Assembly (NCBI GenBank): GCA_964611805.1
Contig: CAZTBG010000005.1
Coordinates: 1 to 54,627, forward strand
Reading direction: 5' to 3'
Length of the DNA: 54,627 nt
DNA from: W589 sp964611805
GTDB lineage: Bacteria > Chloroflexota > Dehalococcoidia > Dehalococcoidales > Fen-1064
Part shown: piece by piece, positions 53,114-54,627 of the stretch
Position numbering within the stretch: position 1 is the first letter of the stretch
How the letters are laid out: each line of letters starts with the position of its first letter
Translations under genes and position numbers: made by a program
Notes under the pieces: model-generated
What the model was told of the DNA's origin: nothing
The model's database searches: none
What the model saw: only the letters and a program-made list of their open reading frames with translations

Positions 53114-54322
53114 TTATTCGAGAATCCTGGTAAAGGTACCAGCCCCTACCGTCCGACCTCCCTCACGAATTGCGAAGCGTAATCCCGTCTCAAGAGCCAC
53201 CGGGTAAATGAGTTTTATCTTCATGGTCACGTTGTCACCGGGCATAACCATCTCTACGCCTTCCGGCAGCTCAATAGAGCCGGTAACGTCCGTAGTCCTT
53301 ATATAGAACTGAGGCCGGTAGCCATTAAAGAAGGGGGTATGCCGCCCTCCTTCATCCTTGCTCAAGACATATACCTGCCCCTCGGCATAGGTGTGGGGTT
53401 TGATAGTACCCGGCGCCGCCAGGACCTGTCCGCGCTCGACATCGGCACGCTCTACCCCCCTGAGGAGAGCACCGATGGCATCACCCGGCTCGGCTTCATC
53501 CAGCAGTTTATGGAACATCTCAAGGCCGGTTACTACCACCTTACGCGGTTCGTGATGCAAACCGACTATTTCGACTTCCTGGCCGACCTTGATAACACCC
53601 CTTTCGACCCTCCCCGTGGGCACGGTACCACGCCCTTTGATGCTGAACACATCCTCTACTGACATCAAGAAGGGCTGGTCTTTAGGCCTGACAGGCGTTG
53701 GAATATAATCATCGACTGCGTCCATGAGTTTCAGAATGGGGCCACACCACTCACACTCCGCTTTACCGCAGCCGCACTCAAGCGCCTTGAGGGCACTCAC
53801 CCTCACTATCGGTATCTCATCACCGGGGAAGTTATATTTAGAGAGTAATTCCCGGAGCTCCATCTCTACCAGCTCGAGGAGCTCCTCGTCGTCCATCATA
53901 TCCACCTTGTTAAGAGCGACGACAATGCTCGGAACTTCTACCTGGCGCGCCAGCAGAATATGCTCACGGGTCTGGGGCATCGGACCATCCGGTGCGCTAA
54001 CCACCAGAATTGCCCCATCCATCTGTGCAGCCCCTGTAATCATATTCTTGATGAAGTCAGCATGCCCGGGACAGTCAATATGGGCATAATGCCGCTTGGC
54101 TGTCTCATACTCAATGTGCGCAATGGCAATCGTCAACCCGCGGGCTTTCTCTTCTGGAGCGTTGTCGATGCTATCAAAAGAGCGGAAGCCGGTAGTACCA
54201 ACACCGGCCTTGGAGAGCACCAGCGTTATTGCCGAGGTGAGCGTTGTTTTGCCGTGGTCGACGTGACCGATTGTGCCTACATTGCAGTGCGGCTTAGTCC
54301 TCTGAAACTTCTGTTTTGCCAT
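53114..54322 (-). CDS. tuf: elongation factor Tu
   Basis: A 402-aa GTPase carrying aminoacyl-tRNA to the ribosome. Nucleotide-binding motifs GTIGHVDHGKTTL near residue 18, DCPGHADF near 80 and NKVDMMDD near 138 are all intact, followed by domains II and III. The protein has a short Cys-rich insert in domain I (ECGCGKAECEWCGP, near 190), which could bind metal. It follows three tRNA genes and precedes rpmG on the minus strand. Confidence 0.97.
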   Translation of the reverse strand: MAKQKFQRTKPHCNVGTIGHVDHGKTTLTSAITLVLSKAGVGTTGFRSFDSIDNAPEEKARGLTIAIAHIEYETAKRHYAHIDCPGHADFIKNMITGAAQMDGAILVVSAPDGPMPQTREHILLARQVEVPSIVVALNKVDMMDDEELLELVEMELRELLSKYNFPGDEIPIVRVSALKALECGCGKAECEWCGPILKLMDAVDDYIPTPVRPKDQPFLMSVEDVFSIKGRGTVPTGRVERGVIKVGQEVEIVGLHHEPRKVVVTGLEMFHKLLDEAEPGDAIGALLRGVERADVERGQVLAAPGTIKPHTYAEGQVYVLSKDEGGRHTPFFNGYRPQFYIRTTDVTGSIELPEGVEMVMPGDNVTMKIKLIYPVALETGLRFAIREGGRTVGAGTFTRILE

Positions 54323-54344
54323 TAAAGACCCCCTTCTTTGTCCA

Positions 54345-54417
54345 AGCCCACAACCAGATTCGAACTGGTGACCTTACCCTTACCAAGGGTATGCTCTTCC
54401 TACTGAGCTATGTGGGC
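54345..54417 (-). tRNA. tRNA-Thr (anticodon GGT)
   Basis: On the minus strand the acceptor GCCCACA pairs with TGTGGGC. The anticodon loop TTGGTAA sits between TACCC and GGGTA, and the T loop is TTCGAAT. It lies 22 bp upstream of tuf, in the common tRNA-tuf arrangement. Confidence 0.93.
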
Positions 54418-54459
54418 ACCTCATTATTATACAGAATTATACGCTACAGTCCAAATTGG

Positions 54460-54543
54460 TGGAGGGGGCAGGATTCGAACCTGCGTAGCCCTAAGGGCGA
54501 CAGATTTACAGTCTGTTCCGATTAACCACTCCGGCACCCCTCC
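54460..54543 (-). tRNA. tRNA-Tyr (anticodon GTA)
   Basis: Acceptor GGAGGGG pairs with CCCCTCC. Anticodon stem-loop ACAGA-CTGTAAA-TCTGT, long variable arm GCCCTTAGGGC, and T loop TTCGAAT. The 84-nt class II form fits tRNA-Tyr. Confidence 0.95.
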
Positions 54544-54562
54544 AGGTACCACCATCAAACCC

Positions 54563-54627
54563 AGCCTGAGGAGGGATTCGAACCCACGACCTGCTGTTTA
54601 CAAGACAGCTGCTCTAACCAACTGAGC
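54563..54627 (-). tRNA. tRNA-Thr (anticodon TGT), 5' end beyond the window
   Basis: The minus strand shows the D arm GCTCAGTTGGTTAGAGC, anticodon stem-loop GCTGT-CTTGTAA-ACAGC, T loop TTCGAAT and the 3' acceptor half CTCAGGC. The 5' acceptor half is cut off by the window end. Confidence 0.88.

Overview
The window looks like a chromosomal segment of an anaerobic bacterium, most likely of the phylum Chloroflexota (a Dehalococcoidia-like lineage). This is inferred from gene content: corrinoid uptake under a cobalamin riboswitch, an Flx-Hdr flavin-based bifurcation operon, a selenocysteine formate dehydrogenase beside NuoEF-like and NfnAB-like proteins, CoA-ester enzymes, and no oxygen respiration genes. 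No 16S rRNA is present, so the placement is provisional. Most of the window is moderately GC-rich. About 35.4-42.2 kb is visibly more AT-rich.

Left part (1-19.5 kb): a truncated methyltransferase gene, hpt, a CDF zinc/cation exporter, an amidohydrolase, a BtuC/BtuD-type corrinoid importer with its riboswitch, a seven-gene minus-strand operon hdrC-hdrB-hdrA-flxD-flxC-flxB-flxA, a decayed etfB, a CoA-binding alpha subunit of an ADP-forming acyl-CoA synthetase, a DUF47/PiT phosphate transport pair, and gmk with remA. The hdrA product (1474 aa) has an NfnB/GltD-like NAD(P)H module inside a first HdrA copy, followed by a second HdrA copy.

Middle (19.7-34.2 kb): a plus-strand cluster nuoE-nuoF-fdhA-nfnA-nfnB. 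The fdhA gene is read through an in-frame TGA as selenocysteine, with a SECIS hairpin 11 nt after the TGA whose stem and GGTCT loop resemble E. coli fdhF. Together with Flx-Hdr this gives a cell that moves electrons between formate, NADH, NADPH, ferredoxin and probably a disulfide or similar acceptor. Next come a PPC/DUF296 protein, SbcC, an HD-domain protein and UvrA.

Accessory island (35.4-42.2 kb): small membrane proteins, a cation/proton antiporter, a lipoprotein, an alpha/beta hydrolase and broken genes. It is bounded by two diverged direct copies of the comM promoter plus the first ~25 comM codons, one a relic at 35.4 kb and the other the intact comM at 42.2 kb. This suggests an old insertion or duplication at comM.

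Right part (42.2-54.6 kb): comM, a crotonase-fold protein without the usual catalytic glutamates, a cupin, a short 3-hydroxyacyl-CoA dehydrogenase, then a minus-strand translation cluster (tRNA-Thr, tRNA-Tyr, tRNA-Thr, tuf, rpmG, secE, nusG, rplK, rplA, then rplJ, rplL). A thiolase and an HMG-CoA synthase-like/DUF35 fusion protein sit between rplA and rplJ. rplJL has its own L10 leader with attenuator. Three copies of an ~80-bp double-hairpin repeat are dispersed through the window (5.4, 28.1 and 44.8 kb).
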